Positions 1 through 5,924 are shown, numbered from the stretch's first letter. The stretch: 7,108 bases of DNA from Paracoccaceae bacterium (GCA_003551745.1 PUNI01000449.1:1-7108), one strand, 5' to 3'. Made by a program: numbers and translations. Notes: a model not told the origin generated them from the sequence alone.

Positions 1-18
1 CCGGCGGCGCCGCGGCAG

Positions 19-45
19 CCCGCCCGCCCGCCCGCCCCGCCCCGC
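19..45. repeat. C-run tandem tract (potential G-quadruplex on the - strand)
   Basis: Six runs of three or four C (19-21, 23-25, 27-29, 31-33, 35-38, 40-43) are separated by single G bases, so the - strand carries six G-runs with one-base C loops. This fits the usual G-quadruplex pattern with the shortest possible loops, and the + strand could form an i-motif. The tract lies about 100 bp before the betA start. A second short direct repeat of GGCCGCCGGG type follows at about 66-88. A role in betA expression is only an inference. The tract could equally be low-complexity coding DNA of a gene that starts left of the window. Confidence 0.6.
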
Positions 46-143
46 TGCGGCGCCGGGCAGACGAGGCCGCCGGGGCCGCCGGGGCCGCGCGCCGCGGTTC
101 GACCGCGCCCGGTGTGCTGCCCGCGATGGTCCGGGGGGCGTTG

Positions 144-1796
144 ATGGAGGCCGAGACTGTGGTGGTGGGCTCGGGCTCGGGCGGGGCGGCGGTGGCGGCC
201 CGGCTGGCCGAGGCGGGCCGGTCGGTGGTGGTGGTGGAGGCGGGCGGCAGTGATGCCGGCCCCTTCATCCGGATGCCGGGGGCGCTCTCCTACCCGATGA
301 ACATGGCCCGCTATGACTGGGGATTCCGCACCGAGCCCGAGCTGGGCCTTGGCGGGCGGCGGCTGGCCTGCCCGCGCGGCAAGGTGATCGGCGGCTCGTC
401 CTCGATCAACGGGATGGTCTGGGTGCGCGGGCATGCCTGCGACTTCGATCACTGGGCCGAGGCCGGCGCCGCCGGCTGGGCCTTTGCCGATGTGCTGCCC
501 TATTTCCGGCGCCTCGAATGCTGGCACGGGGAGACGGGAGACCAGGCCTGGCGGGGCCGCAACGGACCGGTGCATGTCACCCGGGGGGCGCGGCAGAACC
601 CGCTCTTCGCCGCCTTCGTCGCGGCGGGTCGACAGGCCGGCTATCCGCTCACCGAGGATTACAACGGCCGCCAGCAGGAGGGCTTCGGCGCCATGGAGGC
701 GACGATCTGGGAGGGCCGGCGCTGGTCCACCGCCATGGCCTATCTGCGGCCGGCGCTGCGCAGCGGCCGGCTGCGGCTGATCCGCGGCGAGGCGCGGCGC
801 GTCGTCTTCGAGGGGCGGCGCGCGGTGGGGGTGGAGGTGGCGCGGCGCGGCGGCGTGGAGGTGATCCGGGCCGGCCGCGAGGTGGTTCTGGCGGCGAGCG
901 CGATCAACACGCCGAAGCTGCTGATGCTCTCGGGCATCGGGCCGGGGGCGCATCTGGCCGGGCATGGCATCCCGGTTCTGGCCGACCGGCCGGGGGTGGG
1001 CGCCAATCTGCAGGACCATCTGGAGGTCTATGTCCAGTATGCCGCGGCCCGGCCGGTGACGTTGTGGCGCTACTGGAACCTTCCCGGCAAGGCCTGGGTG
1101 GGGGCGCGCTGGCTGCTGACCGGGCGCGGGCCGGGGGCGTCGAACCAGTTCGAGGCCTGCGGCTTCATCCGGTCGGCCGCCGGGGTCGCCTATCCCGACA
1201 TCCAGATGCATTTCCTGCCGCTGGCCGTCAGCTATGACGGGCGGGCGGCGCATCGCGGGCACGGCTTCCAGGTGCATGTGGGCCCGATGCGCTCGCAGAG
1301 CCGCGGCGCGGTGCGGCTGCGCTCGCCCCGGCCGGAAGATCCGCCGTCGATCCGCTTCAACTACATGTCCCACCCCGACGACCGGGCCGAGTTCCGTGCT
1401 TGCATCCGCCTGACGCGCGAGATCATGGCGCAGCCGGCGATGGCCGGGTTCGTGGCGCGCGAGATCAGCCCCGGGCCGCAGGCGGTGGAGGACGCTGAAC
1501 TCGACGCCTTCGTGCGCGCGCATGCGGAAAGCGCCTATCACCCCTGCGGCACCGCTCGCATGGGGCGGGCGGACGACGCGCGCGCCGTGGTCGACCTCGA
1601 GGGCCGGGTGATTGGGGTCGCGGGGCTGCGGGTGGCCGACAGTTCGGTGTTTCCGCGCATCACCAACGGCAATCTCAACGCGCCCTCGATCCTCGTCGGC
1701 GAGAAGATGGCCGATCACATCCTGGGCCGCGCGCCCCTGCCGCGCGAGAACCTCGAGCCCTGGCTGCACCCGCGCTGGCATGCGGCCCAGCGGTGA
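144..1796 (+). CDS. betA: Choline dehydrogenase (GMC flavoprotein oxidoreductase)
   Basis: Predicted FAD-dependent choline dehydrogenase (EC 1.1.99.1), which oxidises choline to betaine aldehyde, the first step to the osmoprotectant glycine betaine. The family is membrane-associated and passes electrons to the respiratory chain. The 550 residues match the usual BetA length. The FAD dinucleotide motif GSGSGG is at residues 9-14, with Glu32 ending the second strand (VVVVEAG). The first GMC signature, [15 protein letters not shown], is at 83-97, and the second, including LLMLSGIGP, is near 258-268. The catalytic His466 sits in [11 protein letters not shown], and Asn508/Asn510 lie in [20 protein letters not shown] and a C-terminal EPWLHPRW are typical of BetA rather than other GMC enzymes. 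ATG 144 is preferred over GTG 114 and ATG 126 because [11 protein letters not shown] aligns with the short BetA N-terminus; its ribosome site is only a weak G-run. No betB, betI or betC is visible in the window. Family members usually read HPCGTCRMG, so Ala replaces Cys here. An alternative would be another GMC alcohol dehydrogenase. Confidence 0.92.
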   Translation: MEAETVVVGSGSGGAAVAARLAEAGRSVVVVEAGGSDAGPFIRMPGALSYPMNMARYDWGFRTEPELGLGGRRLACPRGKVIGGSSSINGMVWVRGHACDFDHWAEAGAAGWAFADVLPYFRRLECWHGETGDQAWRGRNGPVHVTRGARQNPLFAAFVAAGRQAGYPLTEDYNGRQQEGFGAMEATIWEGRRWSTAMAYLRPALRSGRLRLIRGEARRVVFEGRRAVGVEVARRGGVEVIRAGREVVLAASAINTPKLLMLSGIGPGAHLAGHGIPVLADRPGVGANLQDHLEVYVQYAAARPVTLWRYWNLPGKAWVGARWLLTGRGPGASNQFEACGFIRSAAGVAYPDIQMHFLPLAVSYDGRAAHRGHGFQVHVGPMRSQSRGAVRLRSPRPEDPPSIRFNYMSHPDDRAEFRACIRLTREIMAQPAMAGFVAREISPGPQAVEDAELDAFVRAHAESAYHPCGTARMGRADDARAVVDLEGRVIGVAGLRVADSSVFPRITNGNLNAPSILVGEKMADHILGRAPLPRENLEPWLHPRWHAAQR

Positions 1797-1800
1797 CAGG

Positions 1801-1816
1801 TTAACGAAATATTAAC
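1801..1816 (+). promoter_or_regulatory. CtrA-type binding box (TTAA-N7-TTAAC)
   Basis: TTAA-CGAAATA-TTAAC matches the alphaproteobacterial CtrA consensus TTAA-N7-TTAAC exactly, including the seven-base spacer. It is also the core of an inverted repeat, GGTTAA and TTAACC, at 1799-1817. It lies in the 73-bp gap just after the betA stop and about 54 bp before the nuclease start, and this A/T-rich patch stands out in very GC-rich DNA. CtrA is a response regulator that in Rhodobacteraceae is known to act on motility, gene-transfer-agent and competence functions. Regulation of the nuclease by it is an inference. Confidence 0.6.
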
Positions 1817-1869
1817 CATCCTTCCGGGAGTGCCTCATTCTCGCCCCGATTCGCGCTACGCTTCGCGGG

Positions 1870-2646
1870 ATGGTGTGGGGAAGGGCAAGCGTGGCCGCCG
1901 CGGTGGGCCTCGGCATCGGGCTGTGGGCCGGGGCGCATTGGCTGGGCGGTGCGGGAGCGCCAGTGGCGGCCGGCGCCTTGCCGGGGCCGGGCGTCATCGC
2001 CGGGCAGGCCGAGGTCTGGGATGGCGACACGCTGCGCATCGGCAGCACCCGCATCCGCATCCAGGGCATCGACGCGCCGGAACTTGGCGACCTCTGCCAG
2101 CGGCCCGACGGCAGCGGCTGGGACTGCGGGGCGTGGAGCGCGCAGCTGGCGCGCGAGCGTTTCGGGGGGCGCTGGATCGAGTGCCAGGACCTCGGCGAAC
2201 GCAGCTATGATCGCGTGGTCGCGCGCTGCAGCGACGGGGCGGAGGATTTCGCCGAGGTCATGCTGCGCGCCGGAGCGGCCTGGGCCTGCGAACGCTATGC
2301 GCTGAGGCATCCGCATTCGCAGGGCTACATGGCGCTGGAGGCGGCCGCCGCGACGCGCGGGAAGGGGATCTTCGCGGGCCCGCGTCCGCCGCGGGCGGGC
2401 TTCTGCCAGCCGGTGGACGGGCGCAGCGCGGCTGCGCCGGCAGAGGATGTGACGGCCGCCGCCACAACCGCGGCGGTCGGCGACTGCACCATCAAGGGCA
2501 ACATCAACCGCGCCGGCGAGCGGATCTATCACATGCCCGGGCAGGCGCATTACGACGCGGTGGTGATCCGCCCCGAATTCGGCCAGCGCTGGTTCTGCAG
2601 CGAGGCCGAGGCACAGGCGGCCGGCTGGCGGCGATCGCGGCGCTGA
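1870..2646 (+). CDS. Staphylococcal-nuclease-like thermonuclease with C-terminal 'sunset'-type domain
   Basis: A 258-residue protein predicted to be exported or membrane-anchored. Residues 1-30 form an Arg-containing, Ala/Gly/Leu-rich hydrophobic segment (signal peptide or anchor). The nuclease (TNase/SNase) fold covers about residues 43-150. By comparison with staphylococcal nuclease, Asp53 (WDGDT) and Asp68 correspond to the calcium-binding Asp21 and Asp40, Arg63 and Glu71 (RIQGIDAPE) to Arg35 and Glu43, and Arg115 (SYDRVVARC) to Arg87. All catalytic positions are kept, so an active calcium-dependent phosphodiesterase on DNA/RNA is likely. After an Ala-rich linker (about 178-200), residues 203-258 form a small module, DCTIKGNINRAGERIYHMPG ending in RWFCSEAEAQAAGWRR, seen in other bacterial envelope and nuclease proteins and which I recall as the sunset domain; its function is unclear to me. 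Start: ATG 1870 has no clear ribosome site. GTG 1891 has GGGGAAGGG before it but would lose Arg5 from the signal. A CtrA-type box lies upstream, and the hemerythrin gene follows on the same strand. Confidence 0.88.
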   Translation: MVWGRASVAAAVGLGIGLWAGAHWLGGAGAPVAAGALPGPGVIAGQAEVWDGDTLRIGSTRIRIQGIDAPELGDLCQRPDGSGWDCGAWSAQLARERFGGRWIECQDLGERSYDRVVARCSDGAEDFAEVMLRAGAAWACERYALRHPHSQGYMALEAAAATRGKGIFAGPRPPRAGFCQPVDGRSAAAPAEDVTAAATTAAVGDCTIKGNINRAGERIYHMPGQAHYDAVVIRPEFGQRWFCSEAEAQAAGWRRSRR

Positions 2647-2731
2647 GCTGCGCCGCTGCACAGCACTCGTGCGGATGCGCGCGCGCCTGGGGCTGGCGCC
2701 CGGCGTCATGGACCCTCATGTTCCGGGCGTC

Positions 2732-3316
2732 ATGCGTGAAAGCCCTCGATCCCAGAACGATCTCGCAACCCGCGCCGGGCTGCCCGAGGCCCTTCAGGTC
2801 CTGGTCCGCCAGTATCCCCGCGACATCTGGCAGAGCCACCGCAATTTCGACGCGCTGACGCGCTTCTGGCTGGAACGCCACCTGATGTTCCGGCAGCTGC
2901 TCGACCGGCTGCGCGGCGAGACCGAGACGCTGCTCGACGGCAACGCCGAGGCGCGCGGTGTGGGCGCGCGGACCTCGCGGCTGACCGGCTTCCTGCTGGG
3001 CGAACTCCACGGCCACCACCAGATCGAGGACGTGCATTACTTCCCGGTTCTGGCGCGGCTGGAACCCCGGCTGGCGGCCGGGTTCGAGCTGCTGGACAGC
3101 GATCACCACGCGCTCGACGGGCATCTGCACGACCTTGCCGACAGCACCAACGACCTGCTGCGGGCGATCGTCGATGGGCAGCAAGCGCCGGCCCGCGATG
3201 CGGCCGGGGCGCTGCAGGCCCGGCTGGCGGGCTTCGAAGGGTTCCTCGACCGGCACCTGATCGACGAGGAGGAACTGGTGATCCCGACAATCCTGCACCA
3301 CGCGCCGCGCTTCTAG
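2732..3316 (+). CDS. Hemerythrin-domain protein (HHE cation-binding)
   Basis: A 194-residue soluble four-helix-bundle protein of the hemerythrin-like family, which binds a di-iron (or haem-unrelated metal) centre and is used for oxygen, nitric oxide or redox sensing or iron handling. The likely ligands fall in the expected order: His50 (FWLERHLMF), the helix with His93-Glu99-His102 (ELHGHHQIEDVHYFP), His125/His126 and His131 (DSDHHALDGHL), and His175 with Glu179/Glu180 (FLDRHLIDEEELVIP). There is no signal peptide or membrane segment, so it should be cytoplasmic. The start is uncertain: ATG 2732, ATG 2708, ATG 2675 and GTG 2669 are all in frame and none has a good ribosome site. I chose 2732 because recognisable family sequence begins about ten residues later. 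It follows the nuclease by 85 bp without a visible promoter, so the two may share a transcript. Its stop codon overlaps that of the convergent hisN. The exact substrate or partner cannot be read from the sequence. Confidence 0.85.
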   Translation: MRESPRSQNDLATRAGLPEALQVLVRQYPRDIWQSHRNFDALTRFWLERHLMFRQLLDRLRGETETLLDGNAEARGVGARTSRLTGFLLGELHGHHQIEDVHYFPVLARLEPRLAAGFELLDSDHHALDGHLHDLADSTNDLLRAIVDGQQAPARDAAGALQARLAGFEGFLDRHLIDEEELVIPTILHHAPRF

Positions 3317-4152
3317 GCGCTGCGCAGCCATGCCAGCGCTGCGGCGTGGATCTCGGTGTTGGCGGCGGCGATGACGCGGCCGCCGCCATGGGCTGGCCCG
3401 CCCTGCCAATCGGTCACCACGCCGCCGGCGGCGGTGATGACCGCGATCGGCGCGTGGATGTCATGGGCGTGCAGCCCGGCTTCGACCACCAGATCGATCT
3501 GTCCGGCGGCGACGAGGGCGTAGGCATAGCAATCCATGCCGTAGCGGGTCAGCCGGACCTGCCCGGCCAGCGCCTCGAACGCCGCCCGCTCGGCCGGCGT
3601 ACCGATCTCGGGGAAGGTGGTGAAAAGGATCGCTTCCGAGAGGGGCCGGGGCGGCCGGGTGGCGAGCGAAGCCTGCCCGTGCGGGCCCTCGAAGCGGCTG
3701 AGGCCGAGGCCGCCGAGAAAGCGTTCGCCGATGTAGGGCTGGTCGATGAGGCCGAACCGCGGGCCGCTGGCATCGGACAGCGCGATCAGCACGCCCCAGG
3801 TGGGCGTGCCGGCCAGAAATCCGCGCGTGCCGTCGATCGGGTCGATCACCCAGGTCAGGCCGCTGCGGCCCGAGGTGGCGCCGCCTTCCTCGCCGAGCAC
3901 GGCATCGTCGGGCCGGCGCCGCGCCAGCACCGCTCGCATCGCTGCCTCGGCCGCGTGATCGGCGGCGGTGACCGGATCGAAGCCGGTCTGGGCCTTGTTC
4001 TCGGCATCGAGGCCGAGGCGGCGGAAATGGGGCAGCGTGGCCGCGCGGGCCTCGTCTGCCATCGCGATGGCGGTGTCGAGCAGATCCTGCCGATAGGCGT
4101 CGGCGCTGTCCGGGCTGCTCGCACCCGCCGCGCCGCTTTCAGGCTGGCTCAC
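3313..4152 (-). CDS. hisN: Histidinol-phosphatase, inositol monophosphatase family
   Basis: Predicted Mg-dependent phosphatase of the IMPase superfamily, best fitting HisN (EC 3.1.3.15), which dephosphorylates L-histidinol phosphate in histidine synthesis in the cytoplasm. Of its 279 residues, the metal-binding set is complete: Glu88 (GEEGG), Asp104 and Asp107 (WVIDPIDGTRGF) and Asp231 (HAHDIHAP). The N-terminal KAQTGFDPVTAADHAAE stretch (53-69) and GTPTWGVLIAL (115-125) are typical of HisN. The start is GTG; an N-terminal extension of about 20 residues rich in Ser/Ala/Gly precedes the family core, and a GAGG lies directly against the start, so the true start may be slightly different. It lies 105 bp downstream of the XRE regulator on the same strand and has a plausible promoter of its own. 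It is not next to other his genes, as is common for hisN in alphaproteobacteria. Alternatives are inositol-1-monophosphatase (SuhB) or CysQ-like activity. Confidence 0.85.
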   Translation of the reverse strand: MSQPESGAAGASSPDSADAYRQDLLDTAIAMADEARAATLPHFRRLGLDAENKAQTGFDPVTAADHAAEAAMRAVLARRRPDDAVLGEEGGATSGRSGLTWVIDPIDGTRGFLAGTPTWGVLIALSDASGPRFGLIDQPYIGERFLGGLGLSRFEGPHGQASLATRPPRPLSEAILFTTFPEIGTPAERAAFEALAGQVRLTRYGMDCYAYALVAAGQIDLVVEAGLHAHDIHAPIAVITAAGGVVTDWQGGPAHGGGRVIAAANTEIHAAALAWLRSA

Positions 4153-4184
4153 CCTCGCGCCCCGCGCTTGCCGATACCGACGCA

Positions 4185-4213
4185 GCGCTAGAGCGCTCCC
4201 GCCGCCCGGTCAA
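4185..4213 (-). promoter_or_regulatory. Candidate sigma-70-type promoter for hisN
   Basis: On the - strand, TTGACC (4213-4208) is followed after 17 bases by TAGCGC (4190-4185). The -35 matches the alphaproteobacterial TTGAC core; the -10 is GC-rich and weak. Transcription would start near 4178, about 25 bases before the GTG start of hisN. The -10 lies within AGCGCT-AG-AGCGCT (4184-4197), two self-complementary hexamers two bases apart, which could be an operator or a small hairpin. Without it hisN would depend on read-through from the XRE gene. Confidence 0.4.
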
Positions 4214-4257
4214 GGACGGCAGGTGCAGGGCCTGGCGCGCATCGCAGGCGGCTGCGC

Positions 4258-4632
4258 TCAGGCGGCCGCCGCGTCGCCCAGCACCCGGGCGAGATCGAAG
4301 AGCCGGCGACGCTGGGTCTCCGGGATCGCGTAATAGGCGCGCAGAAGCTCCAGCGCCTCCTTGTCGGCCAGCATGTCGGCACCGGTGCCATGGGGCGCCA
4401 CGCCTTCGGCGACCGCCTCGATGCCCTCGAAGAAGAAGCCGACGCCAACATCGAGCGCGCTGGCGATGTCCCACAACCGCGACGCGCTGACCCGGTTCAT
4501 GCCGGTTTCGTATTTCTGGATCTGCTGGAACTTGATGCCCACGGCATCGGCCAGCTGCTGCTGGGTCATGCCGGTCAGCCAGCGGCGGTGCCGGATGCGT
4601 TTCCCGACATGCACGTCAACAGGGTGTTTCAT
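4258..4632 (-). CDS. XRE-family HTH transcriptional regulator (PraR-like)
   Basis: A 124-residue DNA-binding regulator. The N-terminal Cro/C1-type helix-turn-helix covers residues 9-66: helix 2 TQQQLADAVG (23-32), recognition helix KFQQIQKYETG (34-44), then the highly conserved NRVSASRLWDIASALDV (46-62) and FFFEG (66-70). The C-terminal half (about 90-122) is helical and ends in an Ala run. This arrangement matches a short alphaproteobacterial family that includes rhizobial PraR (control of attachment and biofilm); target genes here are unknown. ATG 4632 is chosen because MKHPVDVHVGKRIR is the family N-terminus and AGGA lies eight bases upstream; extension further upstream would read through the promoter region. 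The gene faces away from the quinone oxidoreductase and is followed by hisN. A sigma-54 promoter and a repeat cluster lie upstream, so expression probably depends on an enhancer-binding activator, perhaps with autoregulation. Confidence 0.93.
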   Translation of the reverse strand: MKHPVDVHVGKRIRHRRWLTGMTQQQLADAVGIKFQQIQKYETGMNRVSASRLWDIASALDVGVGFFFEGIEAVAEGVAPHGTGADMLADKEALELLRAYYAIPETQRRRLFDLARVLGDAAAA

Positions 4633-4640
4633 CAGCTTCT

Positions 4641-4648
4641 TCCTTTCC
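4641..4648 (-). promoter_or_regulatory. Ribosome binding site of the XRE gene
   Basis: The - strand reads GGAAAGGA here, ending eight bases before ATG 4632. The AGGA core and spacing are good for a Shine-Dalgarno site and fix the start of the regulator against longer in-frame alternatives. Confidence 0.75.
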
Positions 4649-4685
4649 CCCAAGTAAAGACCACATCGATACTCACCGGCTATGC

Positions 4686-4702
4686 AGCAAGTTTCGTGCC
4701 AA
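4686..4702 (-). promoter_or_regulatory. Sigma-54 (RpoN) -24/-12 promoter for the XRE gene
   Basis: The - strand reads TTGGCACGAAACTTGCT. This matches the sigma-54 consensus YTGGCACG-N4-TTGCW at every defined position, with the invariant GG and GC exactly ten bases apart. With -12 at the GC, transcription would begin near 4675, giving a leader of about 43 bases to ATG 4632 that includes the ribosome site. An imperfect inverted repeat (AGTTT at 4690-4694, AAACT at 4701-4705) overlaps the promoter and could be an operator. An enhancer-binding protein would be needed for activity; which one is not visible here. Confidence 0.8.
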
Positions 4703-4806
4703 ACTGGACTCCCCTTCGAATTTTTTTCTTGGCGGCGTCGGGCCAATCCAGGAAGGCACGCCCCGATGCCCGCAGAGGTTGCGAGAGGGTTAACACCGCT
4801 GGCTGA

Positions 4807-4863
4807 GTTTTGCGGTCTGCCACTCGCGCCAAACTTGTTTCGCATTCTGCACTGCGTTTTGCA
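4807..4863. repeat. Cluster of GTTTYGC direct repeats (possible activator sites)
   Basis: GTTTTGCGGTCTGCCACT at 4807-4824 and GTTTCGCATTCTGCACT at 4837-4853 are near-copies (common core GTTTYGC, TCTGC, ACT), and a third shorter copy GTTTTGCA begins at 4856. Counted from the predicted sigma-54 start near 4675, they lie about 130-190 bp upstream, the usual range for sigma-54 enhancer sites. They could instead serve the rightward oxidoreductase gene. The binding protein is unknown. Confidence 0.5.
4828..4843. repeat. Inverted repeat GCCAAAC-TT-GTTTCGC
   Basis: Two seven-base arms match at six of seven positions around a two-base centre, a size and symmetry suited to a dimeric HTH repressor. The same half-sites, GCCAAACT and GTTTCG, also occur in swapped order over the sigma-54 promoter at 4691-4705, which suggests one protein may bind both places. 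Autoregulation by the XRE protein is a reasonable but untested guess. Confidence 0.45.
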
Positions 4864-4961
4864 AGGTTCGCGCCACAGGGGTGCTGGCGCCACCCGGAAA
4901 GCTGCGCTAGCCCTGCCGCAAGGCCTGCGGGGCCAAGGCGAGAGAGGCGAGGGAAGCGGGA

Positions 4962-5924
4962 ATGCGGCGGATCGTGATCGACGCGCTGGGAGCCGAGCCG
5001 CGACTTCAGGATGACGCGCCCCAGCCAAGGCCCGGGCCCGGAGAGGTGGCCGTTCGGGTGCGCGCCTGCGGGCTCAACTTCGCCGATCTTCTCATGATTC
5101 AGGGCCGCTATCAGGAGAAGCGCCCGCCGCCGTTCACGCCGGGGATGGAGGTGGCGGGCGAGCTGCTGGCGCTGGGCGATGGCGTGGCCGGCCTCGCTCC
5201 CGGCCAGCGCGTGGCCGGGTTTCCTGGCCATGGCGGGCTCGCCGAGGTGGCGGTGGTGCCGGCGGAGCGCTGCGTGCCGCTCCCCGGCCCTATGGACGAC
5301 GTGACCGGCGCCGCCTTCCAGGTCGCCTATGGCACCTCGCATCTGGCGCTGACCGACGCCGCCCGCCTGCGTGCCGGCGAGACGCTGGTGGTGCTGGGGG
5401 CGGCGGGCGGCGTCGGGCTCAGCGCGGTGGAGATCGGCAGCCGGCTCGGCGCCCGGGTCGTGGCGGTGGCCCGCGGCGTCGGCAAGCTGGCGGTCGCCGA
5501 AGCGGCCGGGGCGCGGCACCTGGTCGACAGCGACAGCGCCGATCTGCGGGCGGAGATAAAGCAGCTCGGTGGGGCCGATGTCGTCTATGACCCTGTCGGG
5601 GGCGACGCCTTCATGGCGGCGCTGCGGGCGACGCGGCCGGGCGGGCGACTTCTCGTGATCGGCTTCGCCGGCGGCGCCGTGCAGCAGATCCCGGCCAACC
5701 TGCTCCTGGTCAAGAACCTGCAGGTGATCGGCTTCTACTGGGGCGGCTATCTGGGATTCGCGCCCGACCGGCTGACTGCGAGCCTCGCCGAGTTGCTCGC
5801 CTGGCACGGGAAGGGCCATCTCAGCCCGCATGTCAGCCATGTGCTGCCGCTGGAGCGGGCTGCAGAGGGCCTTGCGCTGCTGCGTGACCGCCGCTCTACC
5901 GGCAAGGTGGTGGTCACGCCCTGA
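4962..5924 (+). CDS. NADPH:quinone oxidoreductase family protein (zinc-free MDR)
   Basis: A 320-residue cytoplasmic medium-chain dehydrogenase/reductase. The N-terminal GroES-like catalytic domain (about 1-120) contains the quinone-reductase signature around CGLNFADLLMIQGRY (36-50) and PGMEVAGEL. The Rossmann domain follows, with the nucleotide-binding GAAGGVG at 146-152 and a basic ARG end to the next strand, consistent with NADPH. VVYDPVGGDAF and PGGRLLVIGFAGG are typical of the family. The zinc ligands of alcohol dehydrogenases are absent, and the length is normal for quinone reductases. It likely reduces quinones or enoyl-type electrophiles with NADPH; the natural substrate cannot be read from the sequence. 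GAGGGA seven bases before ATG 4962 supports the start. It is transcribed away from the XRE regulator, so it may be one of that regulator's targets. The Bax-inhibitor gene begins 137 bp downstream with its own promoter. Confidence 0.88.
   Translation: MRRIVIDALGAEPRLQDDAPQPRPGPGEVAVRVRACGLNFADLLMIQGRYQEKRPPPFTPGMEVAGELLALGDGVAGLAPGQRVAGFPGHGGLAEVAVVPAERCVPLPGPMDDVTGAAFQVAYGTSHLALTDAARLRAGETLVVLGAAGGVGLSAVEIGSRLGARVVAVARGVGKLAVAEAAGARHLVDSDSADLRAEIKQLGGADVVYDPVGGDAFMAALRATRPGGRLLVIGFAGGAVQQIPANLLLVKNLQVIGFYWGGYLGFAPDRLTASLAELLAWHGKGHLSPHVSHVLPLERAAEGLALLRDRRSTGKVVVTP

Larger units (their letters stand above)
4633..4961. other. Divergent regulatory intergenic region
   Basis: This 329-bp gap lies between the XRE gene (leftward) and the quinone oxidoreductase (rightward), and its left two thirds are much more A/T-rich than the surrounding genes. 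It holds a sigma-54 promoter toward the XRE gene (4686-4702), a T7 tract (4721-4727), a GGTTAAC half-site resembling half a CtrA box (4788-4794), a cluster of GTTTYGC repeats (4807-4863) and a small hairpin CCGCA-AGGCC-TGCGG (4916-4930). I see no clear sigma-70 promoter for the rightward gene. I find no convincing small gene or structured RNA in it. Confidence 0.7.

Noticed and set aside
19..45. CRISPR-like or satellite array from the regular CCCG units
   Set aside because: The four-base units are simple-sequence repeats with no spacers.
1..144. C-terminus of an upstream gene ending in TGA at 142-144 that overlaps the betA ATG (TGATG)
   Set aside because: The frame is open and the overlap is suggestive of coupling, but the translation is Pro/Arg low complexity, and all three + frames are open or nearly so here. 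Not supportable without more sequence to the left.
2504..3409. 301-codon open frame on the - strand opposite the hemerythrin gene
   Set aside because: No family resemblance and full overlap with a gene whose metal-binding motifs are clear.
4721..4727. T7 run as an intrinsic terminator
   Set aside because: No GC stem precedes it, and no gene ends upstream on the + strand. More likely a bend-prone tract in the regulatory region.
4788..4794. Second CtrA site at GGTTAAC
   Set aside because: Only one half-site is present; there is no TTAA seven bases away on either side.
4865..4874. GGTTCGCGCC resembling a tRNA T-arm
   Set aside because: No matching acceptor, D-arm or anticodon stems can be built around it.
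4633..5028. N-terminal extension of the XRE regulator to about 256 residues, using an upstream - strand start
   Set aside because: It would read through the sigma-54 promoter and the start of the oxidoreductase gene. The family N-terminus and a good ribosome site both point to ATG 4632.
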